Positions 9,910 through 21,189 of a DNA stretch of 64,000 bases are shown here, piece after piece. A program made the position numbers and the translations under genes. A model generated the notes under the pieces. It searched no databases. It was given only the letters and a program-made list of their open reading frames with translations, and was not told the DNA's origin. Source of the DNA: Beijerinckiaceae bacterium (GTDB lineage: Bacteria > Pseudomonadota > Alphaproteobacteria > Rhizobiales > Beijerinckiaceae); NCBI GenBank assembly GCA_947475995.1, contig CANJNI010000023.1:1-64000 (forward strand), read 5' to 3'. Every line of letters starts with the position of its first letter. The first letter of the stretch is position 1.

Positions 9910-11010
9910 ATGACGATTCGCATCGCCACCTTCAACGTCGAGAACCTGTTCTCCCGGTTCGATTTTTCGGGACGCGCCCAGCGCGAGAAGCGCCTCGTGG
10001 GCCATTTCGCATTCGACGACGAGCGACAGTTCGAAATGGCCCGGATGATCTTTCAGGCGGTGCATTCCGACGACATGCGGCAATTGACGGCGCTGGCGCT
10101 GGCGGAAACGCGCGCCGATATCGTCTGCCTGCAGGAGGTGGACAATCAGGACGCGCTCGACGTCTTCTACGAAAATTATGTGCGCCGCGTGCTGCGCCAG
10201 AGTTTTGCAGCGGCCACCAAGGGGTTGGGCGCAGAGGAAAGAAACGCCCGCGCGACGGACTTCTTTTACGACTATCGCTATGTGCTGCCCGGCAATGACC
10301 AGCGCGGCATCAATGTGGCGGTGATGTCGCGGCGCGATGTTTCCATCCGCTCATGGTCTGCGATAACCTATGACTTCATCCGGGATCTGCCGCTGGACTG
10401 GAGCAAGCTGGCCGCAGTGGGCGAGGCGCCGGGGAAGAAGGTATTTCGCCGCGATTGCCTGCAGGTCGAAACCAGCGTCGATGGAGCGCCACTCACGCTC
10501 TTCATCTGCCATCTGAAATCGCGGCAGGCCTATACGCCCAAGGGCGATCCCCAACAGGAGACCTTGCCGGTACGCCTTGCGGAAGCCCATGCGATCCGGC
10601 GCATCATCGAGCAACGCTTCGGCAAGGCGTCGAAACACGCCAACTGGGCCATCTGCGGCGACTTCAACGACTTCTACGAGATCGACGGTGCGCCCGTGGA
10701 AGAGCATGCGCTCGGACCGTTGCTCGGCGACGGCTTTGCGGTCAACATCATGGAGCGCCGTAGCGCTGACGACCGCTGGACCCATTACCATCCGGCCACC
10801 GACACGCATGTGCAACTTGATTATATCTTGCTGTCGCCTGCGCTCGCGGCCGCCAATCCGCAGGCGGTTCCGGAGGTCGTGCGGGCCGGGCAGGCGTTCC
10901 GGGTGCCGCGCCTGCACGACGCGCCACGCTATCCGCGCATCGGCTGGGACAGGCCGAAGGCCAGCGACCATTGCCCGGTGGCGGTTGAGTTGCATGTGCC
11001 GGGGCGGTGA
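9910..11010 (+). CDS. Endonuclease/exonuclease/phosphatase family protein
   Basis: MTIRIATFNVENLFSR, VCLQEVDNQDAL, ICGDFNDFYEI, LDYILLSP, SDHCPVAVEL. Confidence 0.9.
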   Translation: MTIRIATFNVENLFSRFDFSGRAQREKRLVGHFAFDDERQFEMARMIFQAVHSDDMRQLTALALAETRADIVCLQEVDNQDALDVFYENYVRRVLRQSFAAATKGLGAEERNARATDFFYDYRYVLPGNDQRGINVAVMSRRDVSIRSWSAITYDFIRDLPLDWSKLAAVGEAPGKKVFRRDCLQVETSVDGAPLTLFICHLKSRQAYTPKGDPQQETLPVRLAEAHAIRRIIEQRFGKASKHANWAICGDFNDFYEIDGAPVEEHALGPLLGDGFAVNIMERRSADDRWTHYHPATDTHVQLDYILLSPALAAANPQAVPEVVRAGQAFRVPRLHDAPRYPRIGWDRPKASDHCPVAVELHVPGR

Positions 11011-11019
11011 CGCCTTGCC

Positions 11020-11104
11020 GTCATTGCGAACGCAGTGAAGCAATCCAGAGTCGCTGCACGACACGATGGATTGCTTCGCGCGCCTTCGGCGCACTCGCAA
11101 TGAC
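11020..11104. repeat. REP-like dispersed palindromic element, copy 1
   Basis: GTCATTGCGAACGCAGTGAAGCAATCCAG ... TGGATTGCTTCGCGCGCC...CTCGCAATGAC; related copies at 25656 and 63552. Confidence 0.8.
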
Positions 11105-11115
11105 GCGAGCGCCCA

Positions 11116-13608
11116 TCAAGCCGCCTTTACAAAACTTTCCAGCACCATCTTGCGGCCGGCCTTGTCGAAATCCACGGTGAGCTTGTTGCCATCCACGGCC
11201 GCAACGGAACCGTTGCCGAACTTCTGATGAAAGACGCGCGCGCCGGGCGCGAAGCCGGACTCGGTGGAGGACTTGGCGACAAGTTCGCCTTCGATCTGCA
11301 TGGGGCCGCCGCGCCGCGCGCCGCTGTTCCAGGATTGCTGCGGGCGGTCAGAAAATCCTTTTCCGCCGCCGCTATCGTCGCGGCGCGCCTGCGCGCGTTT
11401 CCAGCCCGGCGTGTCGTAGGTCGAGCCGAACGTGTCGACGGAATTGAAGCGCGACGACGCATAGCCGCCGTAGCTGTTGCCGCTCGCGGCTTCGACGACT
11501 TCCACATGTTCGGGCGGAAGCTCGTCGAGAAAACGTGAGGGAATCGTCGTCTGCCACAGGCCGTGAATGCGCCGGTTGGTGGCGAAATAGATCTTGGCCC
11601 GGCGCTTGGCGCGCGTCACCCCCACATAGGCGAGGCGGCGCTCTTCCTCGAGGCCCGCGCGGCCGTTGTCGTCGAGCGAACGCTGGTGGGGGAACAGGCC
11701 TTCTTCCCAACCGGGCAGAAACACCGTCTCGAATTCGAGGCCCTTGGCGGCGTGCAGCGTCATGATGCTGACGCGCGGCCCCGCATCCTTGTTCTCCACG
11801 TCCATCACGAGAGAAATGTGTTCGAGGAAGCTGGCGAGGTCCGGAAACTCCTCCATCGACCGCACGAGTTCCTTGAGATTTTCCAGCCGTCCCGCAGCTT
11901 CCGCCGAGCGGTCCTTCTGCCACATCTCGGTATAGCCGGATTCCTCCAGAATCATTTCGGCCAGTTCGTTGTGGGGCTTCTGGTCGATCAGCGACGACCA
12001 GCGGGAAAAATCGCCCAGCAGCGAACGCAATGTCTGGCGCTGCTTGGGCTTCAGTTCTTCGGTTTCGACCAGATTGCGGGCCGATTGCATCAGCGGAATG
12101 CGTTGCGCGCGCGCATGGTCGTGCAGGAACTGGATCGTCGCGTCGCCCAGGCCGCGCTTGGGGACGTTGACGATGCGCTCGAACGCCAGATCGTCAGACG
12201 GTTGCGCGACGGCGCGCAGATAGGCGAGCGCGTCGCGAATTTCGGCGCGTTCGTAAAAGCGCGGTCCGCCGATGACCCGATAGGGCAGGCCCAGCGTGAT
12301 GAAGCGTTCTTCAAATTCGCGCATCTGGAACGAGGCGCGCACCAGAATGGCGATCTCGTCCAGCGAGACGCCCTTGCGCTGCAATTGCTCGATCTCTTCG
12401 CCGACCGTCCGGGCTTCTTCTTCGGAATCCCACACGCCCGCAACGGTGGGCTTGATGCCTTCATCGCCGTCGGTGAACAGCGTCTTGCCCAGCCGACCCT
12501 CGTTATGGGCGATCAGTTTTGCGGCGGCGGCCAGGATGTGCCCGGTGGAGCGGTAATTGCGTTCGAGCTTGATGACGGTGGCACCGGGAAAATCCTTCTC
12601 GAAGCGCAGGATGTTGTCCACCTCGGCGCCGCGCCAGCCGTAGATGGACTGATCGTCGTCGCCGACGCAGCAGATGTTTTGCGGTCGCTTGTCCGCGCCA
12701 GACTGGGCCAGCAGGCGCAGCCACAAATATTGGACGACGTTGGTGTCCTGATATTCGTCCACCAGAATGTAGCGGAAGCGGCGCTGATACTCGGCCAGCA
12801 CGTCAGGGTTTTCGCGCAGCAGCCGCAGACCTTCGAGAAGGAGGTCGCCAAAGTCTGCGGCGTTCAAAATTTTCAGGCGCTCCTGATAGATGCGGTAGAG
12901 ATCGCCGCCCTTGCCGTTGGCGAAAGCGCCGGCTTCGCCCGGCGGAACGCGCGAGGGATCGAGGCCGCGATTTTTCCATGAGTCGATCTGGATCGCCAGC
13001 GCCCGCGCGGGCCAGCGCTTGTCGTCGATGTTTTCCGATTGCAGCACCTGCTTGAGCAGGCGAATCTGGTCGTCCGTGTCGAGAATCGTGAAGCTGGATT
13101 TGAGGCCGACGAGTTCGGCGTGGCGGCGCAGGATCTTGGTGCCGATGGCGTGGAAGGTGCCGAGCCACGGCATGCCTTCCGCCACCGGTCCCGCCAGAAC
13201 CGCGACGCGCTCTTTCATTTCGCGCGCCGCCTTGTTGGTGAAGGTGACGGCGAGAATTTCGTGCGCCCTCGCGCGGCCTGTCGCCAGAATATGCGCGATG
13301 CGGGTGGTGAGGACGCGCGTTTTGCCGGTGCCGGCTCCTGCCAGAACCAGCACGGGCCCGTCGATCGCCTCGACGCCCGCGCGTTGTTCCGGGTTCAGGG
13401 CGTCCAGATAACGCGGCGCGCCGACCGCAGCCGCCTGCGCGCGTGCCGCCAGCCCGCCTTGGCGCGGCACATACGGCTCAGCCGCGCTTCTGCCGGTTGC
13501 AGGGGCGCGGGGCGCGGGCGCACGATATTCGCCTTCTTCTTCGGCGTCGAACGAAAACGGATCGGACAGGGCGGCGGGCTCCGGTGAGGAGAACAGACTA
13601 CGAATCAA
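11116..13608 (-). CDS. uvrD: UvrD/PcrA-family ATP-dependent DNA helicase
   Basis: [71 protein letters not shown]-type motifs. TTG start overlaps miaA stop (TTGA). Confidence 0.94.
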   Translation of the reverse strand: MIRSLFSSPEPAALSDPFSFDAEEEGEYRAPAPRAPATGRSAAEPYVPRQGGLAARAQAAAVGAPRYLDALNPEQRAGVEAIDGPVLVLAGAGTGKTRVLTTRIAHILATGRARAHEILAVTFTNKAAREMKERVAVLAGPVAEGMPWLGTFHAIGTKILRRHAELVGLKSSFTILDTDDQIRLLKQVLQSENIDDKRWPARALAIQIDSWKNRGLDPSRVPPGEAGAFANGKGGDLYRIYQERLKILNAADFGDLLLEGLRLLRENPDVLAEYQRRFRYILVDEYQDTNVVQYLWLRLLAQSGADKRPQNICCVGDDDQSIYGWRGAEVDNILRFEKDFPGATVIKLERNYRSTGHILAAAAKLIAHNEGRLGKTLFTDGDEGIKPTVAGVWDSEEEARTVGEEIEQLQRKGVSLDEIAILVRASFQMREFEERFITLGLPYRVIGGPRFYERAEIRDALAYLRAVAQPSDDLAFERIVNVPKRGLGDATIQFLHDHARAQRIPLMQSARNLVETEELKPKQRQTLRSLLGDFSRWSSLIDQKPHNELAEMILEESGYTEMWQKDRSAEAAGRLENLKELVRSMEEFPDLASFLEHISLVMDVENKDAGPRVSIMTLHAAKGLEFETVFLPGWEEGLFPHQRSLDDNGRAGLEEERRLAYVGVTRAKRRAKIYFATNRRIHGLWQTTIPSRFLDELPPEHVEVVEAASGNSYGGYASSRFNSVDTFGSTYDTPGWKRAQARRDDSGGGKGFSDRPQQSWNSGARRGGPMQIEGELVAKSSTESGFAPGARVFHQKFGNGSVAAVDGNKLTVDFDKAGRKMVLESFVKAA

Positions 13609-14549
13609 TCGCGCCCAATGTGGGGCGCGGCGGGTGCGATGTCGATGGAAAGGCGACCGAACGCCTCCCCGGGCGTCATCCACTCGAAACCCGGCAATTG
13701 GTGACGGACGAAAGTGAACTGGCGCTTGGCGTAATGGCGGGTGTCGCGCTTGCCCCGTTCGATTGCGTCGGCGAGCGAACATTCCCCTCGCATGTAGGCC
13801 ATCAGGCCCGGAACCCCGTGCGCCCGCATGGCCGGGAGGGCAGGGTCGAGATTGCGGGCTGCGAGCTGCTGCACTTCGTCCAATGCCCCGTGGCGCATCA
13901 TCTGGTCGAAGCGCGCGTCGATCCGGACGTTGAGGGCAGGGCGGTCCGGGGCGAGGAATACGGCGCGGCAGTTCTCGATGTCGAGCAGGGGCGCGCTGCG
14001 GGCGCCCTGAAAATCCGCGAGGCTGCGGCCAGTTGCGGCGAAGATTTCCAGCGCACGCAGGATGCGCTGCGGGTCCGTGGGGCGGAGCCTTGCGGCCATC
14101 TGCGGGTCGCGGGCGACGAGGCGGGCGTGAAGCTCGGCGGGCGAGAGGTCCGCGGCTTCAGCGCGGATCGCGGCGCGAACCTCGTCAGGCACCGCCGGAA
14201 TGTCCGACAGCCCCTGCGTCAGCGCCTTGAAATACATGCCGGTGCCGCCGACGAAAATCGGCAAGCGGCCCGCCGCGCGAGCCTCGTCCAACAAGGCTTC
14301 CGCATCCGCTAGCCAGCGGCCTACGGAATAGTTCTGTGACGCATCCACATGACCGAAAAGCCTGTGCGGAGCGGCGGCTTCCTCGTCGGGCGTCGGGCGC
14401 GCCGTGATGATGCGCAGATCGCCATAGACCTGCATGGAATCGGCATTGATGACCCAGCCGCCGAGGCGCTGCGCCAGCGCGATCGCCAGTGCGGACTTGC
14501 CGCTGGCCGTCGGTCCTGCGATGAGAAGCGCCGACATTGCCGTGCTCAT
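13605..14549 (-). CDS. miaA: tRNA dimethylallyltransferase
   Basis: [52 protein letters not shown]. Confidence 0.96.
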   Translation of the reverse strand: MSTAMSALLIAGPTASGKSALAIALAQRLGGWVINADSMQVYGDLRIITARPTPDEEAAAPHRLFGHVDASQNYSVGRWLADAEALLDEARAAGRLPIFVGGTGMYFKALTQGLSDIPAVPDEVRAAIRAEAADLSPAELHARLVARDPQMAARLRPTDPQRILRALEIFAATGRSLADFQGARSAPLLDIENCRAVFLAPDRPALNVRIDARFDQMMRHGALDEVQQLAARNLDPALPAMRAHGVPGLMAYMRGECSLADAIERGKRDTRHYAKRQFTFVRHQLPGFEWMTPGEAFGRLSIDIAPAAPHIGRD

Positions 14550-14579
14550 GCACGGTCCTTCCTGTTGCCGGGCTTTCGC

Positions 14580-15476
14580 ATGATCCACGTCGTCACTCTC
14601 GTCTCCAATCCGGCGCGTCCCGCGCTCACCGATGCGCTGGTCGCGGCGGTTTCGGCTCTGCTTCCGGCTGCTTGCGAGCCCGACTGGCTGGAGCCCGGCG
14701 TCGCCTGCGACATTGCTTTCGCACCCGTGGGAGAAATCGACAACCGGGCCGTAGCGGACCGGCTTCGCGGCGTGCTTGGCGATGCGCCTGTCGACGTGAT
14801 GGTTCAGGCCGCGAAGGGTCGTCGCAAGAAGCTGTTTCTGGCCGATATGGATTCAACCATGATCGGGCAGGAGTGCATCGACGAACTGGCCGATTTCGCC
14901 GGCATGAAGGAACATGTGTCGGGCATTACGGAACGCGCCATGCGGGGCGAGATCGCCTTCGAGCCAGCCTTGCGCGAGCGCGTGGCGCTGCTGAAGGGGT
15001 TGAAGGCCGACATCATTGATCAGGTGATTTCGGAACGCATCCGGCTGACGCCGGGGGGGCGCGAACTGGTGCAGACCATGCGGGCGAACGGCGCTTACAC
15101 GGCGCTGGTGTCGGGCGGCTTCACGGTTTTCACCGAAAAGATCGCGGCCCGGATCGGCTTTCACGAACATCGCTCCAACACGCTCATCATCGAAGGCGAT
15201 TTCTTCGCGGGACTCGTGCAGGAGCCGATTCTCGGACGCGAGGCGAAGCTGGCCTCGCTGACGAGCCTGCGGATCGCACATGAACTCGCGCCTGAAGATA
15301 CGATGGCGGTGGGCGACGGCGCGAACGATCTGGCGATGCTGGAGGAGGCCGGGGCGGGCGTAGCGTTCCACGCAAAGCCCGCTGTCGCGGCGGCTGCGGC
15401 CTATCGTGTCGATCACGGCGACCTGAGCGCGCTGCTCTACATGCAGGGCTACCGGCGCAGCGAGTTCAGGACCTGA
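14580..15476 (+). CDS. serB: Phosphoserine phosphatase
   Basis: [69 protein letters not shown]. Confidence 0.95.
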   Translation: MIHVVTLVSNPARPALTDALVAAVSALLPAACEPDWLEPGVACDIAFAPVGEIDNRAVADRLRGVLGDAPVDVMVQAAKGRRKKLFLADMDSTMIGQECIDELADFAGMKEHVSGITERAMRGEIAFEPALRERVALLKGLKADIIDQVISERIRLTPGGRELVQTMRANGAYTALVSGGFTVFTEKIAARIGFHEHRSNTLIIEGDFFAGLVQEPILGREAKLASLTSLRIAHELAPEDTMAVGDGANDLAMLEEAGAGVAFHAKPAVAAAAAYRVDHGDLSALLYMQGYRRSEFRT

Positions 15477-16268
15477 TCATTTCGTAGCGAGCTTCGCGCT
15501 CTGCAGCGACAGCATCGCGTCGAGCCCGATGCCGATGACAGGGCTCGACCTGTCGAACAGCGACAGTGTCTGGCTCTGCGGCGCATTGAGCAGGCCGCCA
15601 TTTGCGGCGTCATAGGCGGCGCAAAAGCGTTCGAGGAATTTTTGCAGCTTCTTCGCGTCCTTGAAGTCTGCGACATCCACCTTCGCGGCGAGGTTTTTCG
15701 CCTGCAAATCCACGTCCTGATGTGATGACAGGGGCGAAATGCCCAGCGCCATCTGGGCGACCTGCAGAAGATCTCGGTCTGCGAGCAGGCCTAATGTGCT
15801 GGTGATGTTCGGGGCGTTCTGGCGGAAATAAAGGGCCAGCCTCACGCCCGGATTCTTGGCGCCCTGTTCGACTTCGAGAGTCTGTTCGACGAAGCGGGCG
15901 GCGACATCCTGCCGGACCGCGTCGGACTGCGTGGCGAGCGCGCCCTTGCCGGCGAAATCGAAGGCTTTGGCGAAGGCCTTGATGCGCGGATCGTTGAGCC
16001 TGTTGGCGAGGGCCGAAGGACTGGCGGTTCCCTGTTCGAGCACCTTCTTCATCAGGCCTTTTGCATAGAGCCTGTCGCCCATCCCAAAGGCCTGCATGGC
16101 GAAGTTGAACAGCCTTGTGTTCTTAACGAAGGCGTCGATGGTTTTGACGTTGCCGATATTGGCCTGAAAATATCTGGTCTGCTGGGCGACCATCGGCTTC
16201 TTGTTGGTGATCGACTGCCAGCGCGTCAGGTCCCGGGCGATCAGCCGGTAATCGGTGAGGGTGGACAT
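15477..16268 (-). CDS. DUF1217 family protein (often flagellum-associated in rhizobia)
   Basis: MSTLTDYRLIARDLTRWQSITNKKPMVAQQTRYFQANIGNVKTIDAFVKNTRLFNFAMQAFGM, DUF1217-like. Confidence 0.75.
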   Translation of the reverse strand: MSTLTDYRLIARDLTRWQSITNKKPMVAQQTRYFQANIGNVKTIDAFVKNTRLFNFAMQAFGMGDRLYAKGLMKKVLEQGTASPSALANRLNDPRIKAFAKAFDFAGKGALATQSDAVRQDVAARFVEQTLEVEQGAKNPGVRLALYFRQNAPNITSTLGLLADRDLLQVAQMALGISPLSSHQDVDLQAKNLAAKVDVADFKDAKKLQKFLERFCAAYDAANGGLLNAPQSQTLSLFDRSSPVIGIGLDAMLSLQSAKLATK

Positions 16269-16281
16269 GGGTCCAGAAACA

Positions 16282-16307
16282 GCAAGGCCCGCTTGCGCGG
16301 GCCTTGC
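16282..16307 (-). terminator. Terminator-like hairpin downstream of degP
   Basis: GCAAGGCCCGC-TTGC-GCGGGCCTTGC 11-bp perfect stem; weak T tract. Confidence 0.55.
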
Positions 16308-16330
16308 GTGATCATCGACGTTACGCCGAA

Positions 16331-17863
16331 TTACTCCACGGGGAGCGCCACAAAGCGCTTGTCGCCGGTCGGGCTGGCGATCAGGAACAGCGCCGTCTTG
16401 CGGCCCTGATCCTTTACGGCTTTCATCTTTGCCGTGACATCGCTCGCCTGATTGATCGGGTCCTGATTGATCTCGACAATCGTGTCGCCCGCCTGAATGC
16501 GCTTTTCGGCGGCGGCGGAATTCGGCTCGACCTTGCTGACCACGACGCCCGTCACGCCTTCCTGAATGTTGTAGCGCTTGCGGATGTCCGGCGTCAGCGC
16601 CGAGAACTCCATGCCGATCGCCTTCTGGATGGCGGCCTGCGGGGCCGCCGGAGCGGGCTTGCCATCCTGAAGGGCGGCCTGCTGGGTCTTCTCGCCATCT
16701 TCCAGGCGGCCAAGCGTGACCTTGAGGGTCATGGGCTTGCCGTCGCGCATGATGCCGAGATCGACTTCCTTGCCGACCGGCGTCGAGGCGACGATCTTCG
16801 GCAGTTCGGTCGAGTCCTTCACGTCCTGGCCGTCAAAGGTGACGATCACGTCGCCGGCCTTGAGGCCCGCCGGTTTGGCCGGACCCTTTTCGTCAATGCC
16901 GGCGACCAGCGCGCCGCGCGCCTTGCCGAGCGCCAGACTCTCGGCGATCGAATCGTCGACGTTCTGGATACGCACGCCCAGCCAGCCGCGGCGGGTTTCG
17001 CCGTACTTCTGCAACTGGTCGATGATCGGGATCAGGGTCGCGGCCGGAGTCGCGAAGCCGATGCCGACCGAGCCGCCCGACGGCGACAGGATCGCGGTGT
17101 TCACGCCGACCACTTCGCCCGCCATGTTGAACAGCGGGCCGCCCGAGTTGCCCTTGTTGATGGAGGCGTCGGTCTGGATGTAGTTGTCGTAGGGACCGCT
17201 GTTGATGTTGCGGTTGCGGGCCGAGATGATGCCGAGCGTCACCGTGCCGCCGAGGCCGAACGGATTGCCGACCGCCAGAACCCAGTCGCCGACGCGGGTC
17301 TTGGAGCTGTCGGCGAATTTCACCGCCTTGAGGGGCTTCTCGGGCTTCACTCGCAGAACCGCGATATCGACCTTCGCGTCCTTGCCGAGCACTTCGGCCT
17401 TCAGCTTCTGACCATCGGTAAAGATCACCGTGACTTCATTCGAGTCGGCGATGACGTGATTGTTGGTGATGACGATGCCGGATGAATCGATTACGAAGCC
17501 CGAGCCCAAAGAATTTCCGCCGCGACGTTCCTGCGGAGCGGGCTGGCCGCCGCCCTGACCGCGCCGACGGAAGAATTCCTCGAACAGGTCGTCGAAAGGC
17601 GTGCCCTGCGGGAGTTGCGGGGCGGCGCTGGCGCTGCGCTGCGGGGCGGTCTGGGTCGCGGAGATGTTGACGACTGCGTCGCTCACCTTTTCGGCGAGGT
17701 CGGCGACGGAGTCGACGCCACGGACCTGACCGATCGCAGGCGGAACGATTGACAGGGGCGCGATGGCCAGCACTGCTGCCATCATGACTGCACGCGTTCC
17801 GGTGCGGAATTTTGGGGTGCTCGCCTTGGACGTGGCGGCGGTCGCGAAGCCCATGTGGTTCAT
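16331..17863 (-). CDS. degP: Do family serine endopeptidase with two PDZ domains
   Basis: LGSGFVIDSSGIVITNNHVI, DASINKGNSGGPLFN, two PDZ segments; next to hflCK. Confidence 0.94.
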   Translation of the reverse strand: MNHMGFATAATSKASTPKFRTGTRAVMMAAVLAIAPLSIVPPAIGQVRGVDSVADLAEKVSDAVVNISATQTAPQRSASAAPQLPQGTPFDDLFEEFFRRRGQGGGQPAPQERRGGNSLGSGFVIDSSGIVITNNHVIADSNEVTVIFTDGQKLKAEVLGKDAKVDIAVLRVKPEKPLKAVKFADSSKTRVGDWVLAVGNPFGLGGTVTLGIISARNRNINSGPYDNYIQTDASINKGNSGGPLFNMAGEVVGVNTAILSPSGGSVGIGFATPAATLIPIIDQLQKYGETRRGWLGVRIQNVDDSIAESLALGKARGALVAGIDEKGPAKPAGLKAGDVIVTFDGQDVKDSTELPKIVASTPVGKEVDLGIMRDGKPMTLKVTLGRLEDGEKTQQAALQDGKPAPAAPQAAIQKAIGMEFSALTPDIRKRYNIQEGVTGVVVSKVEPNSAAAEKRIQAGDTIVEINQDPINQASDVTAKMKAVKDQGRKTALFLIASPTGDKRFVALPVE

Positions 17864-17991
17864 CTCCTCGATTGCCGGGTCGTCCCGGACTTCATTGCAT
17901 ATCGAAGCACGAAATGAGGCGTAATGGCGACAGAAACAGCCGCCATCACGCTTATTTTACGCGCAGCCCGCATCAGCGCCAAACCGGCGCG

Positions 17992-18900
17992 TCAGCGTGC
18001 GGCGGGAGTTGCGGCTGCGCCTGGCCTGATGCCCGACGGCGCCCCGAAGAAGCGGAAGAACTCGCTGTTCGGGCTGATCACCAGGCGCGTGTCGTTCGAT
18101 TTCAGGCCTGCTTCGTAAGCCTGCATCGACCGGTAGAAGGCGAAGAAGTCCGGGTCCTTGCCGAACGATTCGGCGAAGATCTGGTTTCTGGTGCCTTCGC
18201 CCTCGCCACGGATCGTGTCGGCCTGACGCTGCGCATCGGCGCGCAGGACGACCACGTCGCGGTCGGCCTTGGCGGTGATGCGCTGCGCCTGCTCGGCGCC
18301 CTGCGCGCGGAACTCGGCCGCTTCACGGGCGCGCTCCGTCTGCATGCGCTTGAACACCTGCTCCGAAATCTGCCTGGGCAGATCGGCGCGACGGATACGA
18401 ACGTCGATGACCGAGACGCCGAACTTCGTGGCTTCCAGTTCGACCTGATCGCGGATGCGGGCCATCAGGTTCGAGCGGTTATCGCGGACGATCTGCACCA
18501 TGTTGGCCTCGCCCAGAACGCGGCGGACTGCCGAGTTCAGGATCGAGCCCAACTGGTTGTTGCTGCGCTGAACGGTGTTGACCGACTGATAGAAGCGCAG
18601 CGTGTCGACGATCCGGTAGCGCAGGAATGCGTCCACCTCGATGCGGTTGTTGTCCGAGGCCAGCACTTCCTGTTTGTCGGTTTCGAGATCCAGGATGCGC
18701 TTGTCGAAGAACAGAACCGTTTCGATGAACGGCACCTTGAAGTGCAGGCCGGGGTTCGTCACGACGCCCCGCGGCTCGCCGAGGCGCAACACCAGAGCCT
18801 GCTGGTTCTGATGCACTGTATAGAGTGACCCGCTGCCGAGAATGATCACGGCGACGAGGGCGATGAGGGCAAAAAGCCCCAGAGCGGAATTGCGCATCAA
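17992..18900 (-). CDS. hflC: Protease modulator HflC
   Basis: SLYTVHQNQQALVLRLGEPRGVVTNPGLHFKVPFIETVLFFDKRIL; paired with hflK. Confidence 0.95.
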   Translation of the reverse strand: MMRNSALGLFALIALVAVIILGSGSLYTVHQNQQALVLRLGEPRGVVTNPGLHFKVPFIETVLFFDKRILDLETDKQEVLASDNNRIEVDAFLRYRIVDTLRFYQSVNTVQRSNNQLGSILNSAVRRVLGEANMVQIVRDNRSNLMARIRDQVELEATKFGVSVIDVRIRRADLPRQISEQVFKRMQTERAREAAEFRAQGAEQAQRITAKADRDVVVLRADAQRQADTIRGEGEGTRNQIFAESFGKDPDFFAFYRSMQAYEAGLKSNDTRLVISPNSEFFRFFGAPSGIRPGAAATPAAR

Positions 18901-20048
18901 CGGGCTCCCTGGCTGGCGGGTGCGGCAGGACGCGGCGCGTCCAGCGCGCCGAGCGGCAGGTAGGGCACGACGCCCTGTCCGTTCTGGCCCTGATCAATGA
19001 TGATCTTGCTGGTTCCGCCCAGAACACGCTCCATGGTTTCCAGATACATGCGCTCGCGGGTGACGGCGGGCGCATTTCGGTACTGCTCGTAGACCTGGTT
19101 GAACCGGGCGGCCTGACCACGCGCTTCCGCGACAGTCTGCTCCCGATAGCCTTCGGCTTCCTGCAGAATCCGGGACGATGCGCCTCGGGCCTCGGGAACC
19201 ACGCGGTTGGCGTAGGCCTCGGCCTCGTTGCGCAGACGGTCCTGATCCTGCTGGGCCGCCGTCACGTCGCGGAACGATGCAATGACCTGCTCGGGCGGAT
19301 CGACGGACAGGAGCTGCACCTGCAGCACAAGCACGCCGGCCTTGTAGTCGTTCAGCACCTTCTGGATCAGTTCCTGGGCGGCGGGTTCGATGACCTTTCG
19401 TTCCGCCGTCAGGATGCGCTGGATCGCGGTGCGGCCGACGATTTCGCGCATCGCGCTTTCGCCGACCGCCTTCACGGTCTCGGGCGGGTTGCGCACGTTG
19501 AAGGCGTAGTCTTCGGGCCGAACCGGGTCGATCTGCCAGATGACGCGGAACTTCACGTCGGCGATGTTCTCGTCGCCGGTCAGCATCAGGCTTTCTTCGG
19601 GAACCTCGATCTGGGTCGGCGAATTCACGCGGCGCGAATCTTCCCGCGTCACGAAGCCGATGTCAGTGCCGACGCGGTTCGTCACGGCCAGCTTGCTCAC
19701 CGAGCCGATCGGGTAGGGCCAGTTGTAATTCAGACCCGACGACGTCTTCTTGTCGAAGCGGCCGAAGATCATGTTGAGACCGACCTCGTTCGGCGCGACC
19801 GTATAAAAGCCGCTGCCGAGCCAGGCGACCGCAACCGCCACCAGAACCAGCAGGATTCCCTTCCCGCCCGCGATCCCGCCGGGCATTGCCTGCCGCAGCT
19901 TGTCCTGACCGCGTCTCAGCAGTTCCTCAAGATCCGGAGGGCCGCCGTTGCTATTGCCGCCGCCGGACGGTCCCTGACCCCATGGACCCTGATTGCCGGG
20001 TTTCCATGGTCCACCACCGCCGCCGCCAGACTGATTGTTCCAGGGCAT
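18897..20048 (-). CDS. hflK: FtsH protease activity modulator HflK
   Basis: MPWNNQSGGGGGGPWKPGNQGPWGQGPSGGG N-terminus, FYTVAPNEVGLNMIFGRF SPFH domain. Confidence 0.95.
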   Translation of the reverse strand: MPWNNQSGGGGGGPWKPGNQGPWGQGPSGGGNSNGGPPDLEELLRRGQDKLRQAMPGGIAGGKGILLVLVAVAVAWLGSGFYTVAPNEVGLNMIFGRFDKKTSSGLNYNWPYPIGSVSKLAVTNRVGTDIGFVTREDSRRVNSPTQIEVPEESLMLTGDENIADVKFRVIWQIDPVRPEDYAFNVRNPPETVKAVGESAMREIVGRTAIQRILTAERKVIEPAAQELIQKVLNDYKAGVLVLQVQLLSVDPPEQVIASFRDVTAAQQDQDRLRNEAEAYANRVVPEARGASSRILQEAEGYREQTVAEARGQAARFNQVYEQYRNAPAVTRERMYLETMERVLGGTSKIIIDQGQNGQGVVPYLPLGALDAPRPAAPASQGAR

Positions 20049-20172
20049 GAAATCCTCTTTTTTGGTTCCCCTCCCGCGCAAGCTTGGCCGAGGCCGCACC
20101 GGCGCGCTTCTGGCAGTTAATCACCGGCGGGGCCGTTTTCAACGTGACACAACAGACTTGTACGCTGCGTGC

Positions 20173-20694
20173 TTAATTCGGTTCGTAATCCACAAAGGAA
20201 AAGGCCGCCTCATCCTTCGGTCCCGAAGCATGTTCCTCGCGCCGGACCGCCTTCCAGCGGGCCGGATCTATGGGCGGAAACATGCTGTCGCCGGAAGGGG
20301 CGAGATCGACATGGGTGATGTGCATCCGGTCGGCCATTCCGATGGTCTGGGCATAAAGATCGGCGCCGCCGACAACCATGACGTCCTGGCTGTGCAGAAC
20401 GGCTGCGGCTTCGGCGGCTTTCGCCAAAGCCTGCTGCAAGTCGTACGCCACGATCACGCCCGGGAATGACCATTTGGGATCGCGCGTCAGCACGACCGAA
20501 GTGCGGCCCGGCAGGGGCTTGCCGATGGACTCGAAGGTCTTGCGGCCCATCAGGAGAGGCTTGCCCATGGTGAGCGCCCTGAACCGCTGCAGATCGCTCG
20601 ACAGCCGCCATAACAGCCGGTTGTCGCCCCCGATCACATTGTTCCTGGCGACGGCGGCGACGATGACCAAAGCCGGTTTCGCCGGAGCCGTCAC
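20173..20694 (-). CDS. folA: Dihydrofolate reductase
   Basis: VIVAAVARNNVIGGDNRLLWRLSSDLQRFRALTMGKPLLMGRKTFESIGKPLPGR; GTG start overlaps upstream stop (GTGA). Confidence 0.95.
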   Translation of the reverse strand: MTAPAKPALVIVAAVARNNVIGGDNRLLWRLSSDLQRFRALTMGKPLLMGRKTFESIGKPLPGRTSVVLTRDPKWSFPGVIVAYDLQQALAKAAEAAAVLHSQDVMVVGGADLYAQTIGMADRMHITHVDLAPSGDSMFPPIDPARWKAVRREEHASGPKDEAAFSFVDYEPN

Positions 20695-21185
20695 AGCGTC
20701 TTGTCCGCGAGCCGCCAGAGGGCGGTTCCGTCGATGCGGCAGATGCGCCAGTCGTCGAGCACTGCGGCGCCCTGCTTCCTGTAAAAGTCGATGGCCTTCT
20801 GGTTCCAGTCGAGGACTGACCATTCGAGCCGGCCGAGGTTCTCCGACAGGCAGTGCTTGGCCAGTTCCGCCATGATGGCCTTGCCGCAGCCTTTCCCGCG
20901 CCATTCCGGCCGGATGTAGATATCCTCGATCCAGACCCCGTGCCGGCCGCGGAATGACGAGAAGGTGTAAAACCAGATCGCGAACCCGATGGGCCGGTCG
21001 CCCGACGCCTCGACCATAACGGCGAAAACGCGCGGACTTTCGCCAAACAGGGCTTCGGCGAGGCTTTCCTCGGTGGAATCGACCTTGTCGGCCAGCTTTT
21101 CGAACTCTGCCAGCTCCCGCACCATGGCGTAAATGTCCGGAACATCTTCCGGCTTTGCGGGGCGTATCTGCGGATGGATCAACAT
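20691..21185 (-). CDS. GNAT family N-acetyltransferase
   Basis: IRPAKPEDVPDIYAMVRELAEFEK, WIEDIYIRPEWRGKGCGKAIMAELAK. Confidence 0.92.
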   Translation of the reverse strand: MLIHPQIRPAKPEDVPDIYAMVRELAEFEKLADKVDSTEESLAEALFGESPRVFAVMVEASGDRPIGFAIWFYTFSSFRGRHGVWIEDIYIRPEWRGKGCGKAIMAELAKHCLSENLGRLEWSVLDWNQKAIDFYRKQGAAVLDDWRICRIDGTALWRLADKTL

Positions 21186-21189
21186 GGGG

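Noticed and set aside
11563-12981. 472-aa plus-strand ORF
   Set aside because: Antisense to the uvrD-type helicase, no recognisable domain.
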